Below are positions 1 through 5,537 of a stretch of 6,848 nt of DNA, in pieces; the first letter of the stretch is position 1, and every line of letters starts with the position of its first letter. The stretch is from contig CADBNX010000428.1 in the NCBI GenBank assembly GCA_902796115.1, forward strand, positions 1-6,848. The letters run 5' to 3'. The translations under genes and the position numbers were made by a program. This DNA comes from an uncultured Eubacteriales bacterium. Lineage in GTDB: Bacteria; Bacillota; Clostridia; Christensenellales; Aristaeellaceae. The notes below the pieces were generated by a model that had not been told where the DNA came from, searched no databases, and worked only from the letters and a program-made list of their open reading frames with translations.

Positions 1-1081
1 GCTGGCCTCCGGCACCGGAAGAACACAATGGTATACGAAGGATCATCTGAAAACGCTGGATGAGATCCGCGCGGAAGGCACTCCGCCTGGCGCGACGGAT
101 ATCAGCGGCCTGATCGGACTGAAGGGAATCGTGGATATCAGCCCTGCCCGCCGCGAATGGGCGGAAAAGACGGGCATTTATGTATACAATGATTATGAGC
201 AGATGCTGGCGGATCCTCAGATCGACATCGTACTGATCGCGACGCCGAATCATCTGCATAAGGATATGGCGATCCGGGCAATGAAAGCCGGAAAGCATGT
301 GCTGTGTGAAAAGCCGGTCACGCCTTCTTCAGCGGAGCTGACGGAAGTGATAAAAACGGCGCGGGAGACGGGCAGGGTGTTTTATCCCAGGCAGAACCGC
401 CGCTGGGATCACGATTTTCTGATCGCGAAAAAAATCTTCGACACGGGCGCGATCGGGGAGATCTTCTCCATCGAATGCCGGGTGATGGGCTCGCGCGGGA
501 TTCCCGGGGACTGGCGCGGCGTGAAGGCCTTCGGCGGCGGGATGCTGCTGGACTGGGGCGTGCATCTGATCGACCGCGTGCTGATGATGGTGCCGGAAAA
601 AGTGCGGAGGGTGTTCTGCCACCAGACGCATGTGACCAACCGGGAATGCGACGATAATTTCGAGGTGAAGCTGTTCTTTGACTCCGGCAGGATATGCACG
701 CTGGAAGTGGGCACCTGCCACTTCATTCCGCATCCGCTGTGGTATCTTGCGGGAACGCGCGGGACCGCGGTGATCGAGAACTGGAACTGCGAGGGAAGGA
801 TCGTTACCCCCACCGTGTGGAAGGAAGAAGACGCGCAGCCCATCGTGGCGGGCGAGGGACTGACCAAGACGATGGCACCCCGCGGCGCCGGCAATGTGCT
901 GACCTCGCCGCTGCCCGAGGTGCACTATGACGCGAACGAGCTTTATGCCAACCTGGCCCGGACGGTCCTCGGCGAGGAAAAGCCGCTGATCACGCCGGAA
1001 CAGGCGCTTCGCGTGATCCGGCTGATGGAAGCGGCGCAGCAGAGCGCGGATACGGGCGAATGCGTAGCGTTTGAAGCATAA
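1..1081 (+). CDS. Gfo/Idh/MocA-family oxidoreductase, 5' partial
   Basis: NAD(P)-dependent sugar or inositol dehydrogenase-type enzyme, presumably cytoplasmic; the substrate cannot be read from sequence. The frame is open from base 2 to the TAA at 1079-1081 (359 residues), so the true start lies outside the window. Numbering from base 2: the end of a Rossmann fold with GTG near residue 4 and the strand-ending Asp at about 45; ATPNHLH (80-86); EKP (103-105) with the conserved Lys; RRWDHDF (133-139); then the C-terminal domain with GGGM (178-181), Asp184, His188 and Asp191, the usual catalytic signature; and GLTKTMAPR (286-294), which I recall from one subfamily that also shares the RRWD and DWR stretches. 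Only about the first 10-20 residues seem missing. The stretch between the glycine motif and Asp45 looks about ten residues longer than usual. The GTG at 131 is not the start, because it would remove the nucleotide-binding fold. Family certain, specificity unknown. Confidence 0.93.
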   Translation, partial: LASGTGRTQWYTKDHLKTLDEIRAEGTPPGATDISGLIGLKGIVDISPARREWAEKTGIYVYNDYEQMLADPQIDIVLIATPNHLHKDMAIRAMKAGKHVLCEKPVTPSSAELTEVIKTARETGRVFYPRQNRRWDHDFLIAKKIFDTGAIGEIFSIECRVMGSRGIPGDWRGVKAFGGGMLLDWGVHLIDRVLMMVPEKVRRVFCHQTHVTNRECDDNFEVKLFFDSGRICTLEVGTCHFIPHPLWYLAGTRGTAVIENWNCEGRIVTPTVWKEEDAQPIVAGEGLTKTMAPRGAGNVLTSPLPEVHYDANELYANLARTVLGEEKPLITPEQALRVIRLMEAAQQSADTGECVAFEA

Positions 1082-1087
1082 AAACAG

Positions 1088-1119
1088 GGGCTGCCGCGAA
1101 TGCGATTCTGCGGCAGCCC
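1088..1119 (-). terminator. Hairpin, likely terminator for the antiporter operon
   Basis: A 10-bp perfect stem, GGGCTGCCGC (1088-1097) with GCGGCAGCCC (1110-1119). Inside the loop GAAT (1098-1101) can pair with ATTC (1105-1108), lengthening it with one bulged base. Read on the minus strand the stem is followed three bases later by five T (complement of 1080-1084), so it fits as a terminator for the leftward operon ending at 1182. The tract overlaps the oxidoreductase stop codon. Confidence 0.6.
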
Positions 1120-1126
1120 ATTTGCG

Positions 1127-1143
1127 GGGCTGTTGCACAGCCC
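1127..1143. repeat. Short perfect inverted repeat between two terminators
   Basis: GGGCTGT (1127-1133), a 3-base loop TGC, then ACAGCCC (1137-1143). It has no T-tract on either strand, so it is not a complete terminator alone. It sits between two better terminator hairpins in a convergent gap and may reinforce termination or be a small dispersed repeat. Confidence 0.5.
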
Positions 1144-1144
1144 T

Positions 1145-1183
1145 TCGAGCGATACCCTGAACGCGTATCGCTCGATTTTTTTT
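1145..1183 (+). terminator. Rho-independent terminator of the oxidoreductase gene
   Basis: An 11-bp perfect stem, TCGAGCGATAC (1145-1155) with GTATCGCTCGA (1165-1175), 9-base loop, followed directly by eight T (1176-1183) and, after one A, four more T. It lies about 65 bases after the oxidoreductase stop. The T-run overlaps the last codon of the convergent antiporter gene (TAA complement at 1182-1184). Confidence 0.88.
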
Positions 1184-2363
1184 ATTTTGCCTCCGCGGGG
1201 ATCTCTCCGGCTTTGATGAGGGCAATTTTCGTGATGACAGGGCCCACGAGCTCATAAATGAGCGTCGCGGCAAGCACGACCGCGCTGATGCGGGAGGCGA
1301 TGCCGCCGTACTGGGAGAACCGGGCTGTAACGAGTGTGGACATACCGATGGCGACACCGGCCTGCGGAAGCAAGGTGAGGCCGAGATATTTGCGCACGTT
1401 GCCGTCCGCGTGTACCGCGGCGGCTCCGAGCAGCGCTCCCAGCCATTTGCCGAGGGAGCGCAGGATCAGGTACGCCGCGCCGAGCAGCCCCACCGTGGGC
1501 AGCACGCTCAGGTCAAGCCCCGCGCCGGAAAGCACAAAGAACAGCAGGAACAGGGGCGGAGTGAAGCGGTCGGTCTGCTCCACAATGACCGCCTCCTGCC
1601 GGCAGAAATTGGCCGCGACCGCGCCGATCATCATGCACACCAGCAGGGAGGAGAGGTTCAACACGGCGCATAATCCCACGCCTGCCAGTACCGCGGCGAG
1701 GGTCAGGGCAAGCTTGTTGCCTCTGGAGCGGAAGAAGCCCGCGCAGAAAGAGAGAAGAAAACCGAGCACGGTGCCGCACAGGAGGCTGCCCAGAATTTCG
1801 ATTACGGGCCCCAGAAGCATGGAGGAGAGCGTGATTTCCCCTCCCAGCAGCGCGGAGGCCACGGAGGAAGAAATGGAAAATACCATGAGCCCCAGCGCGT
1901 CGTCCATCGCGACTACGGGAAGGAGCATGGAGGTGACGGGCCCTTTCGCCTTGTACTGGCGGATCACCATCAGGGTGGCCGCAGGGGCCGTGGCCAGGCC
2001 GATCGCGCCCAGGAGCAGGCTTTCGGGCACGCTGAAACCGAGCAGGATCAGGCCGAGATCGATCAGCGCGGCTGTGGTCAGTCCCTGGAAGACGGTGATG
2101 GTCAGCGGCCCTTTTCCGATCTTTTTCAGATTGTCCAGCTTGAATTCACTGCCGATGGAGAATGCGATAAAACCGAGCGCCATATCGGAGATCACGGACA
2201 GGGACCGCACGGCTTCCCGGTCCAGGATGCCGGCGAGAAACGGACCGATCAGAAGACCGGCCACAAGGAACGCGGTGACATTGGGCAGCCCGATGAGACG
2301 CGCAAGACGGCTTACCAGCAGTCCGGCGAAAATCGCGGCTGCCACGATCAGAAGAGTATTCAT
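1182..2363 (-). CDS. Cation:proton antiporter, CPA2 family
   Basis: Integral membrane antiporter (393 residues) that would exchange Na+ or K+ for protons. Almost the whole length is hydrophobic, about a dozen membrane segments starting at residues 3-18. The N-terminus has the family pattern IGLPNVTAFLVAGLLIGP (24-41). ATAPAATLMVIRQ (124-136) matches the helix-break segment seen in this family, and the adjacent Asp154-Asp155 in VAMDDALG is the paired-aspartate ion-binding motif associated with electrogenic CPA2 exchangers. There is no C-terminal TrkA-N/RCK domain such as KefB/KefC carry; the protein ends shortly after the last helix. It is the last gene of the leftward operon, 92 bases after a PII-like gene that could provide the missing regulation (inference). 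The ribosome binding site is weak (AAGAAAGAAG about 10 bases before the ATG); the start is supported mainly by the family-like N-terminus. The transported ion is unknown. Confidence 0.93.
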   Translation of the reverse strand: MNTLLIVAAAIFAGLLVSRLARLIGLPNVTAFLVAGLLIGPFLAGILDREAVRSLSVISDMALGFIAFSIGSEFKLDNLKKIGKGPLTITVFQGLTTAALIDLGLILLGFSVPESLLLGAIGLATAPAATLMVIRQYKAKGPVTSMLLPVVAMDDALGLMVFSISSSVASALLGGEITLSSMLLGPVIEILGSLLCGTVLGFLLSFCAGFFRSRGNKLALTLAAVLAGVGLCAVLNLSSLLVCMMIGAVAANFCRQEAVIVEQTDRFTPPLFLLFFVLSGAGLDLSVLPTVGLLGAAYLILRSLGKWLGALLGAAAVHADGNVRKYLGLTLLPQAGVAIGMSTLVTARFSQYGGIASRISAVVLAATLIYELVGPVITKIALIKAGEIPAEAK

Positions 2364-2392
2364 GGTGATTTAAGCTTCTTTCTTATATTGAT

Positions 2393-2414
2393 TCCGTCCG
2401 CCGGAGCGGACGGA
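2393..2414 (-). other. Intercistronic hairpin between PII-like gene and antiporter
   Basis: A 9-bp perfect stem, TCCGTCCGC (2393-2401) with GCGGACGGA (2406-2414), tetraloop CGGA on the + strand (TCCG in the transcript). It lies in the 92-base gap and, on the transcribed minus strand, is followed by an A-rich stretch rather than T, so it is not a standard terminator. It could act as an RNA stability or processing element that sets the ratio of the flanking genes. Confidence 0.45.
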
Positions 2415-2455
2415 TACGGGTCGCTTCTGTCAAACGGAAAGGGATGCGCCGGAAC

Positions 2456-2815
2456 TCAGGATGCGTTTTCCGCATTGTCCGGATGCAGGATGCCGTCCGC
2501 GAAGGTGACGGGCAGCGCGAACATGATGCCGCTGTCCGGCCGGTTCAGGCCGCCGGTCACCCGGTTCACGATGGCGCGCGCTTCTTCGATGCGCTCGTCC
2601 TCCATGACCGCGAACACGGTGGTGGATTTGGCACGTTCCTGCAGGCGCTCCGCCCGGAGGCCGCCGAAGAACGGGAGGTCTTCTTCATCCTTGAGCAGCT
2701 GCGCCATGCCGGAGGAATCCAGCACGGTCGCGCCGCTGAATCCGTTCTCCGCCATCTGTCGGAGAATCGGTTCCACATATTCGCTGTTTTTGATTACGGT
2801 AACAAAGAGCTGCAT
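2456..2815 (-). CDS. PII-like small regulatory protein
   Basis: A 119-residue soluble protein with the length and alternating strand/helix pattern of the PII (GlnB-like) ferredoxin fold. It opens with a strand (MQLFVTVI), then a helix (EYVEPILRQMAENG), a second strand (GATVLDSSG), a flexible loop with EEDLPFFGGLRAERLQ, another strand (KSTTVFAVM), a helix (RIEEARAIVNRVTG) and GGLNRPDSGIMFALPV. It lacks the classical T-loop Tyr and the TGxxGDGK B-loop of GlnB/GlnK, so it belongs to a divergent PII-like group, sometimes annotated as P-II family nitrogen regulator. Such proteins bind small ligands and often control a neighbouring transporter; here the neighbour is a CPA2 antiporter, an inferred partner. 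The start is the ATG at 2815, behind an AGGAGGGG site (2828-2821) and 20 bases after galM. The frame stays open up to 2935, but that would run into galM and add residues unlike the fold. Ligand unknown. Confidence 0.8.
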   Translation of the reverse strand: MQLFVTVIKNSEYVEPILRQMAENGFSGATVLDSSGMAQLLKDEEDLPFFGGLRAERLQERAKSTTVFAVMEDERIEEARAIVNRVTGGLNRPDSGIMFALPVTFADGILHPDNAENAS

Positions 2816-2835
2816 ACTTGCCCCTCCTGTCTTCG

Positions 2836-3888
2836 TCAGCATACGGTGAACGCATACCGGGTCTGTGAGGAAAACGTATCGCCGGCCTTGAGCACGGTGG
2901 ACGGGAAATCCGGGTGATTGGGGCTGTCCGGCCAATGCTGTGTTTCAAAGGCGATGCCGTCGTACGCGGCGTACTGCGCGCCGCCCTTGCCGGTCTGATT
3001 GAGGGACTGGCCGGAGTAGAGCTGGATGCCGGGTTCCGTGGTGAAAACCGTCATCTTTCTGCCGGACGCGGGGTCATACAGCGAAGCCGCTTCCTTCAGC
3101 CCTTCCCCATCCAGGCAGAAATTGAAGTCGAGTCCTTTCACCTGCGCGATGGGCGGGCAGTCCGCCTGATGGGAAAGCAGCTCTTTGAGGGTGCGGCCGC
3201 CGTTCAGGTCCAGCGGGGTGTTCTTCAGCGGCGTCAGGACGCCGGTGGGGATGAGCCCTTCGTCCACCTCGGTCATCATTTGGGAATGCACGGTAATGAT
3301 CTGCCCGAGCGTGCTGCCGCCCGTGTGTCCCGCCATGTTGAAGTAGGCGTGATTGGTCAGGTTGATCACCGTGTCCTTGTCCGTATCCGCAAGATAGCGG
3401 ATGGTAAGCGTATTGTTTTCATCCCACGCGTAGGAAACCTGCACGCGCATTTTGCCCGGATAACCTTCTTCACCGTCGTGGGATACGTAGGTCATATAGA
3501 CCGCATCTTCCTTCTCGCTTTCCAGGATCCGGGTCTGGTACCATTTTTTGCTGAAGCCTTCCCTGCCGCCGTGCAGCGAGGCTTCGCCGTTGTTTTTGTA
3601 CAGGGTGTACGTTTTCCCGTTCAGCTCAAAGCGGGCGCCGCCGATCCTGTTGGCGTATCGGCCCACAAAATCGCCGAGGCAGCAGGGCTTTGAAAGGTAT
3701 TCCTCTGCGCTGTCGTATCCGAGCACCACGTCCGCGAGGGTGCCGTTTTTATCCGGCACACGGATGCCGACCAGGTGCGCGCCCCAGTCGCTGACGCTGA
3801 GGGAAGCGCCGGACGCGTTGGTCAGGGTGTACAGCTTGCATTCACGTCCGTCGGGGGCTTTCCCGAACGGCATTACGGTTATACTCAT
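2836..3888 (-). CDS. galM: Aldose 1-epimerase (mutarotase)
   Basis: Interconverts alpha and beta anomers of aldoses such as galactose or glucose in the cytoplasm. The 350 residues match the family length. Visible motifs: GRYANRI (76-82) and SLHGGREGF with His106; NLTNHAYFN with His180; LDFNF with Asp254; TEPGIQLYSG (284-293); and FETQHWPDSPN with Glu315. His106, His180, Asp254 and Glu315 fit the substrate-binding and catalytic His/His/Asp/Glu set known from Lactococcus GalM, so the enzyme looks intact. The start ATG overlaps the deoC stop in ATGA (3888-3885), and its AGGAGG site lies inside the deoC end, indicating translational coupling. No galK or galT is in view; coupling to deoC suggests the substrate could be another sugar, possibly deoxyribose, since mutarotase-like genes are found in some deoxyribose operons. 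That substrate assignment is inference. Confidence 0.95.
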   Translation of the reverse strand: MSITVMPFGKAPDGRECKLYTLTNASGASLSVSDWGAHLVGIRVPDKNGTLADVVLGYDSAEEYLSKPCCLGDFVGRYANRIGGARFELNGKTYTLYKNNGEASLHGGREGFSKKWYQTRILESEKEDAVYMTYVSHDGEEGYPGKMRVQVSYAWDENNTLTIRYLADTDKDTVINLTNHAYFNMAGHTGGSTLGQIITVHSQMMTEVDEGLIPTGVLTPLKNTPLDLNGGRTLKELLSHQADCPPIAQVKGLDFNFCLDGEGLKEAASLYDPASGRKMTVFTTEPGIQLYSGQSLNQTGKGGAQYAAYDGIAFETQHWPDSPNHPDFPSTVLKAGDTFSSQTRYAFTVC

Positions 3889-4586
3889 TGTTTTTCCTCC
3901 TCAAGCAGCCCCGATCGGGCTCTTTTTTCCGCTTCTTCCATGATCGCCGCCGTGGCGGAAACGCCGCAGCGGTCCGCTCCGGCTTCGTGCATCGCGAGAA
4001 CGGCGTCCAGGGTGCGGATCCCGCCGGATGCCTTGACGCGCACTTTGGGGGAGACGGAAGAACGCATCAGACGGATATCCTCCGCGGTCGCTCCGCCCGT
4101 GCCGTAGCCGGTGGAGGTTTTGACAAAGTCGGCTCCGGCTTCCTCGCTCAGGCGGCACGCGAGGATTTTTTCCTGTTCCGTAAGAAAACAGGTTTCGATG
4201 ATCACCTTGAGCAGCGCGCCGCGCTTGTGCGCCAGGGAGGAAAGCAGTGCGATTTCATCCCGCACGTAATTGTTTTCGCCCTGTTTCAGCTTCCCGATAT
4301 GCAGCACCATATCCAGTTCCCGGCATCCGTCGTCGAGCGCCTGTTCCGCTTCGTAAAGCTTTACCCGGGTTTTGACGGAGCCGTGCGGAAAGCCGATCAC
4401 CGTACAGGGAAGCACGGGGGAAGAGGCGAGCAGGCGGGAAACCAGGGGCATATCCGCGGGCCGCGCACAGACGGTGGCGGTGCCCCAGCGGAGCGCGATA
4501 TCACAGCCTTTCCGGATATCGTCATCGGTAAGGAAGGGCTGCAGGGTGGAGTGGTCAAGCAGTTTTGCGATTTCCTGTACGGTCAT
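3885..4586 (-). CDS. deoC: Deoxyribose-phosphate aldolase
   Basis: Cleaves 2-deoxyribose 5-phosphate to glyceraldehyde 3-phosphate and acetaldehyde, the last step of deoxynucleoside salvage; cytoplasmic class I (Schiff base) TIM-barrel aldolase. The product is 233 residues from ATG 4586. Key residues in that numbering: LDHSTL near the N-terminus, Asp92 in ELDMV, LKVIIET with Lys127, the Schiff-base Lys156 in VKTSTGYG, and Lys184 in VKASGGIRT, matching E. coli Asp102/Lys167/Lys201. GFPHG (65-69) is also typical. An in-frame TTG at 4592 lies only one base from the AAGGAGG site (4600-4594), whereas ATG 4586 has a 7-base spacing, so the ATG is the start. The upstream zinc-ribbon gene ends 12 bases before, its stop overlapping this binding site; the gene's end overlaps galM. 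No deoxynucleoside phosphorylase or phosphopentomutase is in the window. Confidence 0.97.
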   Translation of the reverse strand: MTVQEIAKLLDHSTLQPFLTDDDIRKGCDIALRWGTATVCARPADMPLVSRLLASSPVLPCTVIGFPHGSVKTRVKLYEAEQALDDGCRELDMVLHIGKLKQGENNYVRDEIALLSSLAHKRGALLKVIIETCFLTEQEKILACRLSEEAGADFVKTSTGYGTGGATAEDIRLMRSSVSPKVRVKASGGIRTLDAVLAMHEAGADRCGVSATAAIMEEAEKRARSGLLEEEKQ

Positions 4587-4598
4587 TGCCAAACCTCC

Positions 4599-5261
4599 TT
4601 ATGCTTTTGTGTTCAGCAGTTTTTTGCAGTATTTTTTGACCAGCAGTTCCGCATTGTCGTATTCCTCGGGCGGCAAACGGAGCACCATGGGCGCCGCGTG
4701 CCGCGCGTGGAAGAGGCGGATCTCCCCGCGGTCGGGCTGGAACAGGAGCCTTTTGACGTCGCTCCAGAGAAGATGGCGGGTCTGGGACTGCAGCAGCAGG
4801 GAACCGTCCTGCTGCTCCGCGGCGTCTTCCTGATGCGCGCGCTGCAGACGCGCCCAGCTTTTCAGCCTGCCGGCGTCATGCCAGGTCTGCATATGGGCGC
4901 CCTGGGCGTCCAGGGAAAACACCAGGGTTTCCCGTCCCTGCAGCGCCCGGAACAGCAGCACCGCGGCGAGGCCCGCGGGCACGATCAGCGCAAGCCGCAG
5001 CGCAAGCCCGCCGGAAAAGAGGCGGAGCGCGGCGTTCAGCCCGCCCGCGGCGGTTTCCCAAACCAGGATCAGAAGCAGAACGGCTGCCGCGCAGCACAGG
5101 AGGATCAGAAAAGCGCTTTTCCACGCGCCGAGGTCGGTGAGAGGGATGCGGTAGACCCGCCAGATATCGCGCATCACGGCGGCGGGTAGCTTTTTGCCGC
5201 ACTGGCGGCATTCCGCTTCCGTGTTATCGATGCCGCATTTCCTGCAGTAGTAACGAATCAT
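4599..5261 (-). CDS. Zinc-ribbon membrane protein with PH-like cytoplasmic tail
   Basis: I do not recognise a named family. The 220-residue product starts with a short zinc ribbon, Cys6-x2-Cys9 and Cys18-x2-Cys21, followed by a basic linker and two hydrophobic segments (about 49-68 and 86-104), which predict two membrane helices with both ends cytoplasmic. The remaining ~115 residues are soluble. Their pattern, LVFSLDAQGAH, then LLWSDVKRLLF, then EIRLFHARHAAPMVLRLP and a final helix EEYDNAELLVKKYCKKL, resembles bacterial PH-type domains, where a WxxI/V strand is followed by a strand pair and a helix. The start is ATG 5261, with AAAGGA 8 bases upstream; the frame is open to 5393, but a longer form would translate through the promoter at 5341-5313. 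It is the first gene of the leftward operon, 12 bases before deoC. Role unknown; a sensor or scaffold at the membrane is a guess. Confidence 0.75.
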   Translation of the reverse strand: MIRYYCRKCGIDNTEAECRQCGKKLPAAVMRDIWRVYRIPLTDLGAWKSAFLILLCCAAAVLLLILVWETAAGGLNAALRLFSGGLALRLALIVPAGLAAVLLFRALQGRETLVFSLDAQGAHMQTWHDAGRLKSWARLQRAHQEDAAEQQDGSLLLQSQTRHLLWSDVKRLLFQPDRGEIRLFHARHAAPMVLRLPPEEYDNAELLVKKYCKKLLNTKA

Positions 5262-5312
5262 GCCTTGAGTCCTTTCAGGGAAGTCCCTTTCCCGTTTTTT
5301 TCGGACGGTCAT

Positions 5313-5341
5313 ATTATACCCGCAACGGGTTTTTTGTGCAA
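5313..5341 (-). promoter_or_regulatory. Promoter of the leftward five-gene operon
   Basis: Minus-strand -35 TTGCAC (5341-5336) and perfect -10 TATAAT (5318-5313) with a 17-base spacer, predicting transcription from about 5306 and a leader of roughly 45 bases before the ATG at 5261. The spacer holds most of the inverted repeat ACCCG-CAA-CGGGT (5318-5330), which could be an operator. Confidence 0.85.
5318..5330. repeat. Inverted repeat inside the leftward promoter spacer
   Basis: ACCCG (5318-5322), loop CAA, CGGGT (5326-5330), a perfect 5-bp palindrome abutting the -10 box. It could be a repressor half-site pair; it is short enough to be coincidental. On the + strand it precedes six T (5330-5335), a weak terminator-like look. 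Confidence 0.4.
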
Positions 5342-5386
5342 GAAAATCAGAAACGGAGGATTTTGAATTTAAAAAATAAAAAAGCA

Positions 5387-5415
5387 TTGACAAAAGTATG
5401 ATTTGCGGGTAGAAT
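5387..5415 (+). promoter_or_regulatory. Promoter of the infC-rpmI-rplT operon
   Basis: Perfect -35 TTGACA (5387-5392), 17-base spacer, -10 TAGAAT (5410-5415) with one mismatch to consensus, preceded by an A/T-rich tract (5361-5383) that resembles an UP element. Transcription should start near 5422, giving a leader of about 115 bases. It fires away from the opposing promoter at 5341-5313. Confidence 0.9.
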
Positions 5416-5490
5416 AGGGCCGTAAAGCAGAGGCTGCCCGCCTCTCACCGGAGCGAATCCGTTTTGCCCGGTCATGGCAAAGGTCTATTC

Positions 5491-5524
5491 AGGCGGGTGG
5501 TTTCACCTGCCTATTTCATTTTCG
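5491..5524 (+). terminator. Conditional terminator within the infC leader
   Basis: A 9-bp stem (5491-5499 with 5504-5512, one G-T wobble) and a 4-base loop, followed by ATTTCATTTTC, a T-rich but interrupted tract. Just upstream of the infC ribosome binding site, so it is more likely a regulated attenuator than a constitutive terminator. Confidence 0.6.
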
Positions 5525-5534
5525 GAGGTGCATC
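5524..5534 (+). promoter_or_regulatory. infC ribosome binding site and start choice
   Basis: GGAGG at 5524-5528 decides the infC start. The ATC at 5538 has a 9-base spacing; the in-frame ATC at 5532 is only 3 bases away. No in-frame ATG, GTG or TTG occurs between the promoter start site and 5622. Confidence 0.8.
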
Positions 5535-5537
5535 GAC

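Larger units (their letters stand above)
5422..5537 (+). ncRNA. L20-type leader (attenuator) of the infC operon
   Basis: A structured 5' leader in the position and gene context of the Firmicutes L20 leader, which lets ribosomal protein L20 repress its own operon. Visible elements: hairpin AGAGGC/GCCTCT (5429-5434 with 5440-5445); two mutually exclusive pairings, ACCGG (5447-5451) with CCGGT (5468-5472), or TTTGCC (5463-5468) with GGCAAA (5476-5481); and a 9-bp hairpin at 5491-5512 with tetraloop GTTT followed by a T-rich stretch. Bases 5434-5443 can pair with 5491-5500 as an antiterminator. Assigned from context and structure, without a covariance-model search. Confidence 0.72.

Noticed and set aside
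329..1357. A 342-codon open frame on the minus strand across the oxidoreductase gene and terminators
   Set aside because: It overlaps a clearly recognisable enzyme in the opposite direction, crosses the terminator hairpins, and its translation is Arg/His/Pro-rich without any family pattern: a GC-rich antisense shadow.
1258..2373. A 371-codon open frame on the + strand opposite the antiporter
   Set aside because: Ser/Arg/Pro-rich translation with no recognisable domain, fully antisense to a convincing membrane protein.
2816..2935. A 40-residue N-terminal extension of the PII-like protein
   Set aside because: It would overlap the galM end, and the extension is unlike the PII fold, whereas ATG 2815 has a strong ribosome binding site.
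4587..4592. TTG at 4592 as the deoC start
   Set aside because: Only one base separates it from AAGGAGG; the ATG six bases later has the proper spacing.
3888..5189. A 433-codon open frame on the + strand opposite deoC and the zinc-ribbon gene
   Set aside because: Antisense to deoC, whose catalytic motifs are intact; the translation resembles low-complexity mirror sequence.
5318..5335. + strand hairpin ACCCG-CAA-CGGGT followed by six T as a terminator
   Set aside because: The stem is only 5 bp with a 3-base loop, and no + strand gene ends upstream of it; the palindrome is better explained as part of the leftward promoter region.
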